A program made the translations under genes and the position numbers. Below, piece after piece: positions 48,001 to 61,250 of a stretch of DNA of 64,000 nucleotides. The stretch spans positions 13,578,001 through 13,642,000 of the forward strand of contig OZ316896.1 in assembly GCA_973895155.1 (NCBI GenBank), written 5' to 3'. Origin of the DNA: Marsupella aquatica (taxonomy: Eukaryota; Marchantiophyta). The notes beneath the pieces are model-generated. The model was not told the origin of the DNA and ran no database searches. It worked only from the letters and a program-made list of their open reading frames with translations. Positions within the stretch are counted from its first letter, which is position 1. Each line of letters opens with the position of its first letter.

Positions 48001-48978
48001 GACAATGAAACCTCGAATGTATTCAAAGGAAAAGTACCCCTCGGCCAGACCTTGATTAAGCGCTCTGAGAAGGGAGTGTCCCACCGTGTTCCATTGCGCC
48101 ACAAAGAATTCCACAGGGACCCCATCCGGACCGGGGCAAGTATGGCTTGCCAAAGCAACGGCTGCCCTGCTAAGCTCATCCAACGGTAATGGCTCATTTA
48201 GTGAATCCTGCTCCTCCGTGGTGATGCATTTGTGTTGAAGCTCCAGGACCCGTGAAATCGGCTCCCACTGCGCCCCCTCCGATTGGCCCAATATTTCTTT
48301 GAAAAAATTGGTTGTTGTGGCCGCCATCCCCTCCCAGTCGCTGATTAAACGATTCTCCTTGGTAAACAATTGAGTGATCTCATTTTTCATGGCCATTCCT
48401 TTAAATGTTCTGAAGAAGAGTCGGGAGCATTTGTCTCCCTCTCCAATCCACCGAGACTGAAGGATGTAATCCATCCATTGGACCTTCTCTGCTTCGAATT
48501 CATGAAGCAACGCCTCAGCCGCCTGCAGTGCAGCTTGATGCGTAGTGTCCTGTGGTTCCCGTTCAAGTTGTAGTTGTGCGTGAGTAAGCGAGGCACGAAG
48601 TGTTACCTCCCTCAGGCGTCTTTCCAAGGCCTTCCTTTTCCCCCAACTCCTGTCAAATTTGCGTGTTTTTGCAAGGCATCGGATTAGTGTCTTGGAGGCC
48701 GTGAGCCCTTGCCTGTTGCACAATTCCTCCTCCCATTTCCACATGCGGGAAATGCGTTCCTGATAATCGCTTCGAGTCTGGTGACTGACGTTCATACGAT
48801 GCTGGGAGTAGCGCTTAACAGGCACTAGTGGGGTAATCCTGGCCAGGACCGGAGCATGGTCAGATAGGGGGATTTCGGGGATGATGGTGGATGAAATGTC
48901 AAAAGCATCTTTAACAGCCCCCTTGGAAGCGTAGATTCTATCGAGCCTCCGGAGCACCCAACCTCCTAACGTAGACGC
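45031..48978 (-). mobile_element. LINE (L1-type non-LTR retrotransposon), 5'-truncated
   Basis: The element reads on the minus strand. From 5' it encodes the C-terminal part of an APE-type endonuclease (LDRIYAS ... SDHAPVLARI; the N-terminal part is missing), a linker, and the reverse transcriptase: GPDGVPVEFF, RPITLLNV, FAFLPG, LDVAKAFDKLEW, RQGCPLSPLLF and the catalytic YADD in NLYADDLAML. A zinc-knuckle-like zf-RVT tail follows (WCTRCGTNQQEDIVHCIWSC). The open frame 48978-45910 is broken once, by TGA at 47839-47841 directly after FLPG, where related proteins carry Arg, as expected of a CGA to TGA change. The C-terminal zf-RVT part (to 45306) is in other frames, so at least one indel lies at 45900-45960. 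A short poly-A tail (T-run at 45032-45039) and perfect 17-bp duplications prove target-primed insertion and define both ends. 5' truncation is typical. Confidence 0.95.
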
Positions 48979-48995
48979 CATGGTATAAACTTCTT
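48979..48995. repeat. 17-bp LINE target-site duplication, right
   Basis: Exact copy of 45014-45030 next to the truncated 5' end of the LINE. Confidence 0.95.
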
Positions 48996-50803
48996 GATGC
49001 AGTGTTGTCTTGGTGAACATAATGAGAAACTGGTTTGCCATTCAATCCAGATTCGGTACTGGCTAGAATGTCCATGGGCCTTGAGCTTGAGAATGAGTGA
49101 AACGAGACAAACTATATTAAACTTCCAAGACGAGAACGTCACGAGCAAGTTCTCCATGTATATGCCTCCTGACCTGTAACTCTGAATCGAGCTATGGATT
49201 TATCAATCCTCTTCTCTCCTCCCGATGAGGAGAAGGATGGGAGGAGAATGATAAGGTTGATGCGGAGAGGACAAACAAATATTAGGTTGACAAAGAGAGG
49301 GACAGAAGAAAAAAGGGTGACTGGAGAGAACTTCCCTTCTCATTTGGTACTTACTCTGAAATAAATGCTTGGATGCCTAAACCCTAAAGGAGGCAAGGTC
49401 ACCGACTCCCTTTCGGAAACTAGACCGGACATCGGGGCCGTCTTTGGTATTTCGAAATCCGGGAGGTTCTTGAATGACGCCAGATCTTATCAGGTAACGT
49501 TCTAAAGTTCAAAAGTTCACAAAAGATTGGAGGCTTACATCACCTAGCCAGGAAACTACGCTAATTTGGAAGTAAATGATTTGGACTTTTTCACTACAAT
49601 ACTCTATCAGATCAGGTCACGAGCCTCTCACTGTTTCATGGGTGCAGCATGAAAAGTTCAACGAATGCACAGTGAAGCGACAGTTGATCAACATCATCAT
49701 GGAGGAGAACCCAAAGCTCACAGAGAACGACGCTATTCGGCAGGCAGAACAATATGCACAATTAAGTCTACACGAAACCACAAAATCAATTCTGGGCTGT
49801 GCGTGGCCAAACCATGAACTCAAAAGGATCATGCTCACACTTCCACAGTTGGACATTAGTCTTTGTGGACGGTCTTCAGAGCAAAGAGTGGACCATGTGA
49901 AAACTAATGGATCCAATTCCGTATTTGACAAGTTGAAATCGGTGAGATTGTTTAGCTGCTAAGGGAGCTTTCCAGAGAGTGCTTTTAGAGAATCATCTCG
50001 CGATCCGTCCATTAAGACCAACTATTTTGTGCCACCTCTATCAATTGCGAAGGATATTTTTTGGGTATTGGAACTGGGTGCGCAAATTTCCTCGTCACCT
50101 TAGAATCTTTGGATGGGATAGCAATTGTACTAGCTGGATAGTGCCTTCATATTCAATATCGAAAGACAGTTATGTAATTTAATTTGTTGAAGTTTCTACT
50201 GAGGCCCCTCCTGTCTTTGTCTCAATGTCCACGGGTACGTTGATGCCCGCGCTGAAGATTTGAAATGGGTTTCGACATGACTTAAAATCACCATTAAGGA
50301 TTAAACATCAGTATTTTTAGACAGATGTGATTATAAGATGCATTCCTAAACGCAAAATGCTGACAATTGAGGTTATTCATATTTCAGAAAACAACCATTT
50401 GATAGGCTTCAAAAATGCAAGAATGTGCTCCAGACTATTATCCTACAAAGGGATTCATCAACACAATGACCTCCTCTCTGTGAGCTATAGCTCTAATGCG
50501 CTAAATGTCCAAAAGAATGACAGCCCTAGGGCAGTGGAAAATCAATAGCATGCAATTGGCAGCTTCTGGCATCCACATTTTTTACGTACCAACCTATGAT
50601 TGTGGAGTGGGCTGGCAAGCAACAACAATCGATACTACTCTAGTTCAGATACCAAAAGAATGACTTCGTAGAACATTAGAAACCATGACCTTTGTTGTCT
50701 CCAATTCCAATTCTCCAAGCTGTTGGCCGGCCTAAAAGTTCTCAAAATATAATGTACAGAAAACGTCGGAGCTATGCCTCTTGAGGGAGATGGGTTCGTC
50801 CTA
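48996..50803. other. spacer downstream of the NDUFAF6-like gene
   Basis: An open stretch at 49576-49962 (plus) has no recognisable domain. No splice chain, RNA gene or clear repeat is seen. The right end should include the NDUFAF6-like 3' UTR. Confidence 0.5.
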
Positions 50804-53800
50804 CTAGTAGATACCTCTGTAGGCATGCCACTTCAGCTGCAGTTGCATCCACAAAGGAGAAACACCGCAAACTCCCCTGCTAAGTTTTGGATCGAACACA
50901 TTAAAATTGCATTGCTCTAGCGACTGCAGCAGTAGGCCAGCGGGGACCTGCAAGACAACAGATTGTCACAAGACTCCCATCTCTCTTTTATCATAGATAT
51001 GCAAAAGGGTTCATTGGTCAGCTGGAAAGATTGAAACCAATCTCTTGAGTCATACCGCAGGTAGAAGTACCGCAGCAGCCTCTTTGGGTACTGAACTGGA
51101 GAGTGCACGAGCCTTTTCTAAGTGGGCATTAGCAACCGAAGCGACCTGCCACAAAACGATAAAAAAAATTAAACGGCATTACGACGATCCCGGAGTGTTT
51201 GCAGGTAGCACGAATCCTCTGTTGTATGCATGTCTATCTTGTATGATTGAGCCCAACCTTCACCGTATTTCTTCAATAAGTCGGAATTATGTGATCCAGA
51301 CTGCTTAAACATGTGGACATATTCAGTTTTACACCCACCCAAAGTCTAAAATGAAACTCGAGGTCGTCTCACCTCATGTACCGCATCAGCAAGAGACTCC
51401 ACATTCTGTCCCCGATATATTTCCTCTTGAGAGACTCCAAACTGTGGATCAAACAAACACAGAATGCTCAGTACAGCTCATTTGATGGGATTAGAACTCC
51501 ACACAGGCACAATCGAGCTCCCGCAATTGATAATGTGACCCCAAACTGATGTTCGCTAAGCTTGAATTCATGTAGTCGTATCTTATGGAATTTTTACTGA
51601 CAACCTTCAAGCAAAGCAAATTATTCAACTCTTCGGCACTGTCAAAACAATAAACAGACCACAATCCTGAGAATCATGTTTGCAATATTCCTTTCCCGCT
51701 CTGATCAGCATTGTGAAAAGGCATTCCGCATCTATTCATACGAAATTTCTGGCAGCAAATTTCAGGCATGGTGCCATAAACCTACCAAATTAGACGTGCT
51801 CTAAGCCGATGTAATGTAGCATCAGTGGTTCGTTAAAGCTTTTAATGTTTCTGTGGTTTGTACAGTTACAATCGGAGGTATTTGACTGGAATGAGGAAGC
51901 GACCTCCTTGCATACATCAGAGCCCCATACCGCTTAAGAAACACAATCTCGTTTCAAAATATGAACGGCATCCTTCTCATTGCGCTGTAACCCCATTGTT
52001 GATTTCGTCTTTACATTTGACCAAATGAATACGTAACCACTAGTCGAATTCAGGTTCGTCAGTCATAAACCTATTGGAATATGCAAAAAAGAATTGGATT
52101 TCACAGGAGATCCAACCTTCGCAGCTATTTCAACTGGTATGTAAGTGCGACGTTTCGCACCATGGACTGGGGTGGCCCGGAGCAGCAAAGCAAGCCCTTC
52201 AGCCTTCCCTGCAGATCCCTTCCAGAAAATTATTACTTTCTTCATCTTAATTGATGAGACGGCATACTAGACCCTGCGATATGATCCAGAACGCAGATCT
52301 GAAGGTAAATGACAAAATACCCAAGGAGGCCTTATCAAGTACATATGAAGGCTACACTGAAAGTTTTACATCCACAATGTACAAGCGTTCTGCCCTTCGA
52401 CAAACCTGACTGGAAGCTAGCAATTTACCAATATGAGACGCTGCATGATCTGCTGCAGTATTGAGAACACCTGCAGACTCTAAGGTCAGATACATGAGCG
52501 TGGAAGCAGTATTCTCCGCATACCTACACATTTTCATCAGGCAATTGGTGATTGCTTTCATTACTGCGGACTCCTATATTTGCATTAAAGAGAGGAACAG
52601 AAGGAAAATGTTGACCCAAGATAATCATCTTCCCAGACTTTGAATGAGCTACTACTTGTGATAACAAACCTAGAAGGCCAGCGGCAACTTCGATCAACAT
52701 GCAATACAAAACGAAGGTAGAGCAATCTGAAAAGAATGCCAGAAATTACCCATAAGCGAAGACAAAGCATTACCGTTCAACCTCCATAACACTCACAGGT
52801 GCTGTCGTCATCTCCAAATCGGAAACCTGCCAATCGCACAGGATGTAAGAGGTGAGAGGCGAGATTCACTTGAGCAGATAATCTCCTTACAGGTAATCTA
52901 CTGTAGAGGTCAACGAAAGTGGTGCACATAGAAATAGATCCCAACCAAGTTTTTCCTGTCCTAAGAGTCAATAATGCAACAAATTCAGGGCTAGCCTTGC
53001 TGACATACCCGTGCCTCGATGAGGCGGGAGAACCAGTGCTTGCTAAGTCGATGGTCAGCAATCACAGAGGCAAGGGCCTTTGCAACGGGGTGTTCAACGG
53101 GTGCTTTCTGCACATCAAACAAGCTGTTGTCATAGGTTTCATTTCCGCATTGCTTATGACTGGTCCTTCCAGATATCTTCTATTGCTCCCATGCAATCAC
53201 AAACCCAGCTAGGCAAAAGAGCGACAGGTGCAAACCCCTCTATTTCCGGATTAGGGCACAGAGTATCATGCGTGCGAGCACCAAACCAAGCCCTTGGCCT
53301 GGTTGAGGAATCTTAGCAAGATTTCATGGAAGAAATCTTACCTTGTACATGCCCTCCACAGCATCCCTCCACCATATAAGACGCATCACAGCAAGGTTCG
53401 GGTCTCGAGCACTATCACCAGCCTGCGATAGTCTTACCGTACAATCAGCAACACGATGAAACATCTTCCAGCTATCTTGACAGCTTCTTAGAGAAATTCC
53501 ATGATTTAAAGCAGCAGCTATGTCTGGGCTGGGTCACTGTTCAACACTCACTTTGGCAGTCTCCACATTGAATGCCCGAATGGCAAACGCAGCTCGACGA
53601 ATTGATGCAGGCAAGTGAAGCAAAGACAGATAGTGCTCATAGTCATATTTTCTGCCAAAACGGAAGACATCTTAGATCGCTGTCGAGCTCAGAATCCTGG
53701 TCGCCAGCTACAAATTAAGGTGTTGAAAGAGCATCCAAGCTCAGCGCTAATTACACCTTTCAAGCTATCTTCTCAATCCGAGCAACAAGTAAGTCCTCCC

Positions 53801-53986
53801 AAAGGCTTCAGATCAATAATCAGGACAAATGGCCACCCACATTTCAAACAGATCTTAAACCCCGTCATGAGTGGATCTAAAACCCCATCATCCCGAGTAC
53901 ACGATGTCAACTCACCGAACTTGCTGCACGCAGTAGGAAAAAGCCGAGCGCAATTGGACGCTGCTAGCTGCCGAACTACTGCTCAT
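50804..53986 (-). CDS. NDUFAF6: NDUFAF6-like protein (squalene/phytoene synthase family; complex I assembly factor)
   Basis: Ten predicted exons: 53986-53916, 53651-53552, 53422-53342, 53107-53009, 52826-52774, 52523-52429, 52208-52117, 51441-51373, 51145-51056 and 50947-50804. All have GT-AG borders and consistent phases, totalling 894 nt (297 residues, stop TAG). The N-terminus is Ser/Arg-rich without acids, as in mitochondrial presequences. Family landmarks in order: [88 protein letters not shown] and a C-terminus [10 protein letters not shown]. These are diagnostic of NDUFAF6, which is needed early in respiratory complex I assembly in the mitochondrial matrix. The Asp-rich DxxxD catalytic motifs of true prenyl synthases are not seen, so it should not make phytoene. 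The gene looks intact. The donor after exon 7 (GTTGGA) is the weakest. Confidence 0.93.
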
Positions 53987-56599
53987 TTGGGCGATTGAAA
54001 ATGCCCCTTGCTACCTACTAGATGGTGACTGCAGAAAACATCGTCAAAAATCAATACCCATTTGCAATGCATTAGGCCTGAAAAAGTACTTCAGAGGTCC
54101 CGAGACACAGAATGAATCAATCAATCAATTCATGAAATGCTTTGAAGGCTACTAGACCACTGGTCAGCTCAAGCGAAGGAAAGGGCCTCTATAGGGTCAG
54201 AAAATCGATGCGAAAAGAGTAACAACGCAGAGTGGTCATCACCGTCTCTAAACTCATCCCTGTACAGTGAAGCCACTGATGAGGTTATTATGGCTGGATG
54301 ATGATAAGATGTAGAGCTTCACGTACTGTACATGACCGTCCGCAAATTCTCTGCTGATAATGCAGTGTTCTGAGAATTTCTGAAAAACGGCAGAGAGTAA
54401 GTTAGTGGCAAGAGAGCTATCCCAACCTCCAAGCCACAAACGATCGTGCCGTCTATTTGGGTCGAAGCTTCAAGAGTTGTTCAGTCTTTCTATGAAGCTT
54501 TGATAGGAGCTTCTCACAACCGTCTGTGTACTCTCAGTCAAGCTCTACGTTTTCAATACAGATTATCGCTCTTGAAAGTTGTCGAGCTTTTCACAAGTGC
54601 TGCCTGGAGGCCTTCAGCGACACAAGCAACAGGTTATGAGTCATTGTGTGATCTGTTGTCAAGCTTTTCTCCATGTCTTGTGTGTGCTATGGCTATTTTT
54701 AATCTCTTTAATATTCACTACATTGCCATTAAATTTGTAATCTTTTTCCATTGCTAAATAAGCAAAGTGACTCTAGTTAGCTAGAAACAATCTGACATTC
54801 AAGGCCTGGCTAGGTTCACCAGTGGACGGTCATGTGTGTCTCTAATAAGATCTTACCCTTGACATTGGGTTACCCATTTCTGACCCTCAACATTGGGGGG
54901 TTGGGTCTCTTACTTTGCTCCTACCCGACTGGCTCTCCCCCACTCCCCTGTCCCCTCTGGTCGCATTATACATGGGAGACAACTACGGAGGGGCAATGAG
55001 GAGGCAGCTTATTAGTAGGCGATAACATGCATGGGAAAGACCACATGCATAGGGGCAGTGGCTACCACAAAATGCTTTTGGGTGCTTAAATGGGGACGAT
55101 TGCAGTTAAGTAAATTCTCCACATGGGCAAGAGATGTGCCTGAGAAGCATGATGATTGCCACCAAGGGTTGGGAAGGGGAGATGAGGGGTAGGGAACTTG
55201 GTATCCTTGATGTATACTATTTCTCTTGCAATGGTGTGATCAAACCAATGTTCACCGTAGTCAGGGGATAGTTTAGCTACTTTAGTTGAAACCTCAATTG
55301 ATTGCCACCACACAGCATTGACAACCAGGCCACATTGACAAAGTAGTCAAAATGAGAATTGTGCAAAGTAGGGGCATTGAGCTCAAATGTGCACCTTGCC
55401 TCCATGACAATTCCTTCCTAAATGACTGTTATCTGAAATACATACTTTTGCATCAATTAGTGACACATAAGATGCCTTAACAACTTTCATTCTTGCCTAT
55501 ACATTATTTCATTGCCTCACCTCAACCATTTTTGTGCAACACACACGCATTGGGCTTGTATTTCATAATAGGGTGTAAGATCAGAGCCATCTTGTTTGTC
55601 AATTTTTATTTGCATGTCATTGCCTTGGGTTTGTATTTCATGATAGGGTGTAAGATTAGAGCCATCTTGTTTGTCAAGATTTATTTGCATGTCATTGGCG
55701 TCACTTTCTCAATCAGACTTGTGAATATGTGATGGGCACTTAGGTCTGGCCTGAATTGGTGCATGTGTATTTGTAGTCGTGGTAAATTTGTTTTTCAGCC
55801 TTACAAGATTGTCTCTTTTAGGTGTCCTTCAAGGCACTCATATCTCTCTCCTATTAATAAGATGCCAGGGCCCACTTGTAGGCCAAAAACCTTAGGGCCG
55901 CAAGCATGCCCAAATGGTTGTAACTATACGCATTGCTACTTGACACTTTTTTTCCTGAAAGGAGTACTTTACTTACGAAACAAGTAAAGCCCGGTAAAAA
56001 ACGGGAGTAAAACGGCCAGACCACAGGCGGTCAAAGGCCAAAAGTCACCCAGAGCCAAGACACATCCTGACACAGGGACAGGGATAAAAAAGAACATGAG
56101 CGAAAAGTAAACAAGGCGTTACTCACCCTAAAATAGGACTATCAAAACAAAACGGCAAATTTGAGGGCAAACTCAACCCTGAAAATAGTGAGAGAACTAG
56201 CGTGAACTAAGAACTGAACAACCGAAATCAAAATAAAAATCCAAAAGGATTTAACCATCTGCACAAGAAAAAAATCAAAATCTACTCCTAACCCCCAAGG
56301 CCACTCAACAAAAGAACAAGTGGCCAAGTGGAACTGAGTAAACTACTTCACGGGGGATGAAAGATCCATAGTGGTCAAACATCCGCAACAAGATCATCAT
56401 TACAAATTCTGTACAGCCCACCATTTCTACCAAAATCTCAACTGAACTGGCCCACCAATTCCTGCTGATTTCTTCCAGAGATAAGGATCTTAGCAAAACC
56501 ACGTTTCCAGGCAATCCTCATATGAAGACATAGTTCTGACCAAATTTTACACTTAATCCCCTCCACATGAATCTTCACCTCAGCCTTTTCCAATGAACA
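53987..56599. other. 5' flank of NDUFAF6-like gene and spacer
   Basis: A minus-strand stretch at 54254-54400 follows a TTTTTCAG acceptor-like site but lacks recognisable content and may be 5' UTR. Bases 55552-55700 carry a tandem repeat (listed separately). The tract at 55940-56600 may be the 3' UTR of the adjacent LINE relic. Confidence 0.5.
55552..55700. repeat. 75-bp tandem duplication
   Basis: The unit beginning GGG(C/T)TTGTATTTCAT(A/G)ATAG is repeated once with period 75 and a handful of substitutions. Non-coding. Confidence 0.9.
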
Positions 56600-59500
56600 A
56601 CGGGCTTTCCAGATTTGTCATAAAGTAATACCTCTGACAATTTCCCACAATTTAGAAGGAAAGTTCACCATCCCACCGACCAATGGAGCTCCCAGTAGCA
56701 CATGAACAACACCAAAAAGGAGATTACTGAAGTTAGCACCAGCTAACAGTAAAAGAGAACTACACCATCCAATTCTAAAGAATAACCGATTTTGGGCATG
56801 ACCACAGACAGTGGAGAATATCTTCATGTCTTTGCAGATCACATCTCTGACACCACCAAGCTTCATCCAATCTGGAAAATGGGATAATGCATCCATTTTC
56901 ATCCTTCCGTTGGGATCTTCTACCAATGTAGTGCTTGGTAGCAAACAATCGATGTACAATTTGCCATAAGAAATGATTAACCTTCTCCTCCCGAAAAGAT
57001 ATCCACACATGATTCCAAATCACCCTATCCTCTGGAACACCTCTAAGATCCATCCTCCACTTCTTAATACCCACCACTGCCACCGACTGTCTCTGCTGTA
57101 ACATTCTTTGTAGGTTAGCCGTAGTAGAATGAAAAAAATTCTTCCCATCTTTCCACTGAAATCTAAATGAATTCCCGAAATCAAAAGTGAACTGCAACCC
57201 CTTTTTTGTGAGACTTCCAGTTACTTGTTAATATTACCAGTGATCAACCTGAAAATTCTATCACCCGAGATTGGCACAAGGGCAACCATCTGGATACAAC
57301 CATTCTGAATGACAAACGTACAAACTTGCATCCCTTGAATCTCCTCCAGACTCCAACTATCTTGCACTAAGCTATACAGTATCAATATTTCCCACACAAG
57401 ATTTCCTTCGAGTATCGGATCTTGAGAGACCAAAAGCTTCTTAGCAGAATCAGAAAACCCAGAGTGACCTCAGGATGCTTAAAATTATTCACCACAACCT
57501 GTAGCGATCTCTTAAGTCTCTCCGGCCTAGAGCAAACCCGAACTGCTCCCATCCACAAGGAGCAAAATTATCTCCCAAAATAACCCTGCAACAGCACATT
57601 CCCTTATTTCTCAGAAATTGATGTGGCGTTGAATTAAATCCTACCAGCTTCAAGTCAACATGGTTGAGTGAAGGAGATCATAAAGGCTGAGCCAACACCT
57701 CATGCCCATTCTCTGGTACAGAGAAGACAAGATTTTCCTTCAATGTATTCCAGAATTTACAGATGTTTGACCAAATATCAGAACCTTCAGTTGGTAATGA
57801 ATGATATCTATTAAAGACCCAAGCATAGTCTTCTGAACCCCCTTTGTGCGAGGATAGCTTGCGAATTCTAGTCCTCAATAGCACTTGAAGTGGATGATTA
57901 CCATTCATCATAGCAAACTGTATAAATCTAGCAGCCAGCGCCATTACCTGATCTTCATAAAGGAAATCATACCAATCCCCCCTTCCTTTTTAGGCAACAC
58001 CAAAATTTGGAAATTGATTTTGTGCCTTGCCGAAACCTCTTGGCCTGCCCATAAAAATTCAATAAGAATCATCTTAATCTCATGTAAATCAGAAGCGGAA
58101 CCACTCCATGATAGAGTAAGGATGTACCATAGTGAACCCATTAGAAAGAAAAGAAGTGAGGACCCCAAGGGGAGAAATAGGACAACCCTGTCTTACAGAG
58201 TGAGTCACTGTGAATGCTGGAGTAACTCTGCCATTTAGCATGATAGTAGAGGAAGCATTAGTAGTTATTGCTCCAAAAAATTTGATGAAGGATGCTCAGA
58301 ACCCCAGTTTATCCAGCATGCGCTCAATAAAAATCCACTCCACACTATCAAATGGTTTAATCACATCGAGTTTTAAGCACACATACGGATCTTCCTCTAG
58401 CATCGCCTGAGTAACCAATTCATTGGTTAGCAGCACCGTATGATGAATCGATCTCCCTGGGAGATAAGCATATTGTTGATCAGAGATAATTCTCATCAAG
58501 ATCTTCAATAATCTCAATTGATAGGTTTTCGTACCAACCTTATAACTAACAGTGAGGAGAGAATAGGGCGTTTATTCTCGATTTTTAACTCTCCCCTTTC
58601 TTGGGAAGTAAGACAATGATTCCCTTAAGAAAACTATGACTGAATCTTTCGGTCTCGATCGATGCCATAGTTGAGAGCCGCCAACAAAAGTGGACCAGCT
58701 TCCATCCAAAAAGCAATAAAGAACTCCGTTGGCACTCCATAATGCCCCGGAGCTTTGTTTTTCCCTAGAGCTTTCGTTGCTTCCAAAATTTCCAGAAGTG
58801 TAAGTGGGGCATTTAGAGCCAATTGTTCTTCCTCCGATATGCCACATTTCACATTTTTCAATACCAGATCCAATTCAGCTTCCCAAGGTTGCAATTTAGA
58901 AGAGAGCAACAAAGAAAAAATTCGATAGCAATCTTGGACATATCTTCCTAATCATGTTGGACAACCTGATCCTCATCATATAATCCCTTAACTTCCGATT
59001 CCACCGAGTTAGCCTTAAAAGAGTTGAACTGTATTTTAGAACACCTATCTCCCATCTGAATCCACTTCACACGACGGGCTTCTTGTAACCACTTTAATTT
59101 TCCCTCTTCAAACACCTTGAGCAGTGTAGTACAGTTTGCTAGCTTAGATTGCAAAACCAGATTTTGTAGTGATCCTTCTACCTCCGATTGAGCAAACGAC
59201 AGATTCTGTTTCAATTCTTCTAATTGCCATCCTTTAGCCATCGCCATACGCTTACCCCAAGCACGATCCAGATTAGTAGCTTTTGTGAGGCAACATTCCA
59301 ACTCTTTATCTGGTGGGACTTTTTTCCGTAACGATCTGTGAGCTTCAGCTGTAAACAACTCAACCATGCTTTGTCAATAACTGACATCCGTAAAATGAGC
59401 CGTGTTCATCTTGAACCTGGAAGGAAAAATACAGCGACCTCTAGCCGTGCAAACAATACTAAGCGGATGATGATCCAACATATTTTGAGCAGAAAAAATT

Positions 59501-60245
59501 TAAGACACCGGAGTGAACTTCATTAGCTGAGAATAAACCGGGGTGTAACACCTATCCAGCCTATGTAGAATCCTTTCCGAAAGCTGACTTCTCCCCAGCA
59601 TCTGTTATTACACCGTGAAAATCTCAATTTACCAGGGAGATGAGTACTAAATGTATCTGCCCATTTCATCTTACGCTTCAGATGATCCCACGTTTTCTTT
59701 TCCCTTCCAGAATTCACATGTGGATTGCCACCTATCTGATCCTCTAAGTGTTCAACCATATTAAAATCTCCCACCAATAACCAAACCAAACAATTTGGAA
59801 TGTAATGAAAGATTTCTCCCCAAAGAGTGGTACCCATCTCTTTCTCCCTCCGAACCAGTTGGAGCATAGATATTTAAAATACCAAATTCTCCTAGTTTGG
59901 GGTGATTGAATAAACATGAAATACGTCTCCCACTTGGTAGAAAGCCAACAGATACCAGGGAGGGCTTTAATCTTGGCCCCACAGCCGTAAACAAACCTCT
60001 TTTGCCTGAATTTGCTTCTGGATCTCTAAGAGCCACAGCACCATCACTTGCTGGACTACTGTAAAAATCCACTTCATTCCATAACTGGTAAGATAACATA
60101 TGCAGCCTCCCGCTTCTGAGATGATGCTCTTGCCCACAAAAGACATCCATCCGGGGTAAGGTCATTTTAATGAACTGACAAACCTTAGATATCCTGTCTG
60201 CCTCACATAAGCCTTGCACATTGTGGGACTTTTCATCCCCTCATA
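56600..60245 (-). mobile_element. decayed LINE (L1-type) relic
   Basis: Minus-strand fragments in shifting frames are, from 5': APE endonuclease start (NVQGLCEADRISKV, MDVFCGQEHH, FGILNIYAPTG, LLVGDFNMVE), linker (LDRAWGKRMAMAKGWQ), reverse transcriptase (APGHYGVPTEFFIAFW, QQYAYLPGRSIHH, LKLDVIKPFDSVEW, VRQGCPISPL), then a jump to a downstream segment (SLWYILTLSWSGSASDL) and a zf-RVT tail (WCQRCDLQRHEDILHCLWSC). The YxDD catalytic segment is absent after RQGCPISPL, so an internal deletion of roughly 100 codons is inferred near 58160. Many frameshifts show it is long dead. The endonuclease is kept nearly to its start, unlike the LINE at 45 kb. Ends and target duplications were not found, so the borders given are approximate. 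Confidence 0.9.
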
Positions 60246-60739
60246 TGGTAGGACGACAGGAGGGCAAGAGGGTCTCGGCAAGGCAGTTCTTGGTGCTCGG
60301 CTGTGTGCTTTGGTCCGTTGGGTCTGTTTTTTTATGTGTACGCTCCATTGGTCTTTGCCTCCGCACTCGTCAGAATACATAGTGTGCCTTCTATTTACAA
60401 TGATTTAAAAAAATATAATATTAAAACGAGGGTCTAGGCAAGGAAAGCTGGAGAAGGTGTGCTGGTGTGTATTGTACTTTGCATTCATGGACCACTTTGG
60501 TGTCAATTACCTATGACGTGTATTCCCCACTCCTCGTGGCTTGTTTTGCAGCCAAGCCAAAATCACAATCATCTGCTCTCCCCCTGCCTCCTTCCTTGCT
60601 CTGCCACCCCCCCCCCCCCCCCCCCCATCTAGAATACTTTTCTTCCTTTCTCTGGTAGCCCACAAAAAAAAAAGCTGCCCGCCAGCCGTTCAAGGAAAAA
60701 AAAAAGGAAAAAATGGCTGCCCGCCCGCCACTCTGCATT
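60246..60739. other. spacer with homopolymer
   Basis: Holds the C20 tract and A-rich patches (about 60665-60715). No gene supported. Confidence 0.5.
60607..60626. repeat. C20 homopolymer
   Basis: Twenty consecutive C follow CTGCCA. Length is likely unstable. Confidence 0.95.
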
Positions 60740-61250
60740 ATTTCGATTTCTGTTCGTTCCTGCCCTGCCCTCTTCCTTGGCCTGCCTTTGATTTCCTTTC
60801 CTTTTCTGCCCTGCCCCGCCGAGTCTTGTATTCGATTTTCTTTCCAGTGCCCGCGCTGCGCTCTGCCCAGCCTGGTATTTGACTCTCTTTCCTCACTGCC
60901 CGCGCTACCCTCTGCCCTCTCTGCCAAGTCTGATATTTGACTTTCTTGTTGTACTGCCCGAGCTGCCCTGTGCCATCTACCTCTACCCAGCCTTGTATTT
61001 TGATTTACTTCTCTCCGTGCCAGCGCTGCCCTCTGCCCTATGGTGTATTTGACTTCCTTTTCTCCGTGCCCGCGCTGCCCTCTCCCCAGCCTTGTATTTG
61101 ATTTTCTTCTCTCCGTGCCCGGGCTGCCCTCTGCCCTCTGCCCTTTCTTGTATTTGACTTCCTTTTCTCCGTGCCCGGCCTGCCCTTCCCTGCCCTTCCC
61201 TGTGCCCTGCCATGCATTTGATTTCCATTTCGTGCCTTTAGTGCCTTTCG
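60740..61250. repeat. pyrimidine-rich minisatellite upstream of SEC23
   Basis: About eight imperfect units of 50-60 bp contain GCTGCCCTCTGCCC, then CTTGTATTTGA, then TTCCTTTTCTCCGTGCCCG. The most regular units lie at 61010-61180. Open frames here come from the repeat and are not credited. It lies 0.9-1.4 kb before the SEC23 start codon, close to its likely promoter. Confidence 0.88.

Noticed and set aside
50804-53986. Phytoene or squalene synthase enzyme
   Set aside because: The fold family is shared, but the catalytic Asp motifs are missing and the landmarks are those of NDUFAF6.
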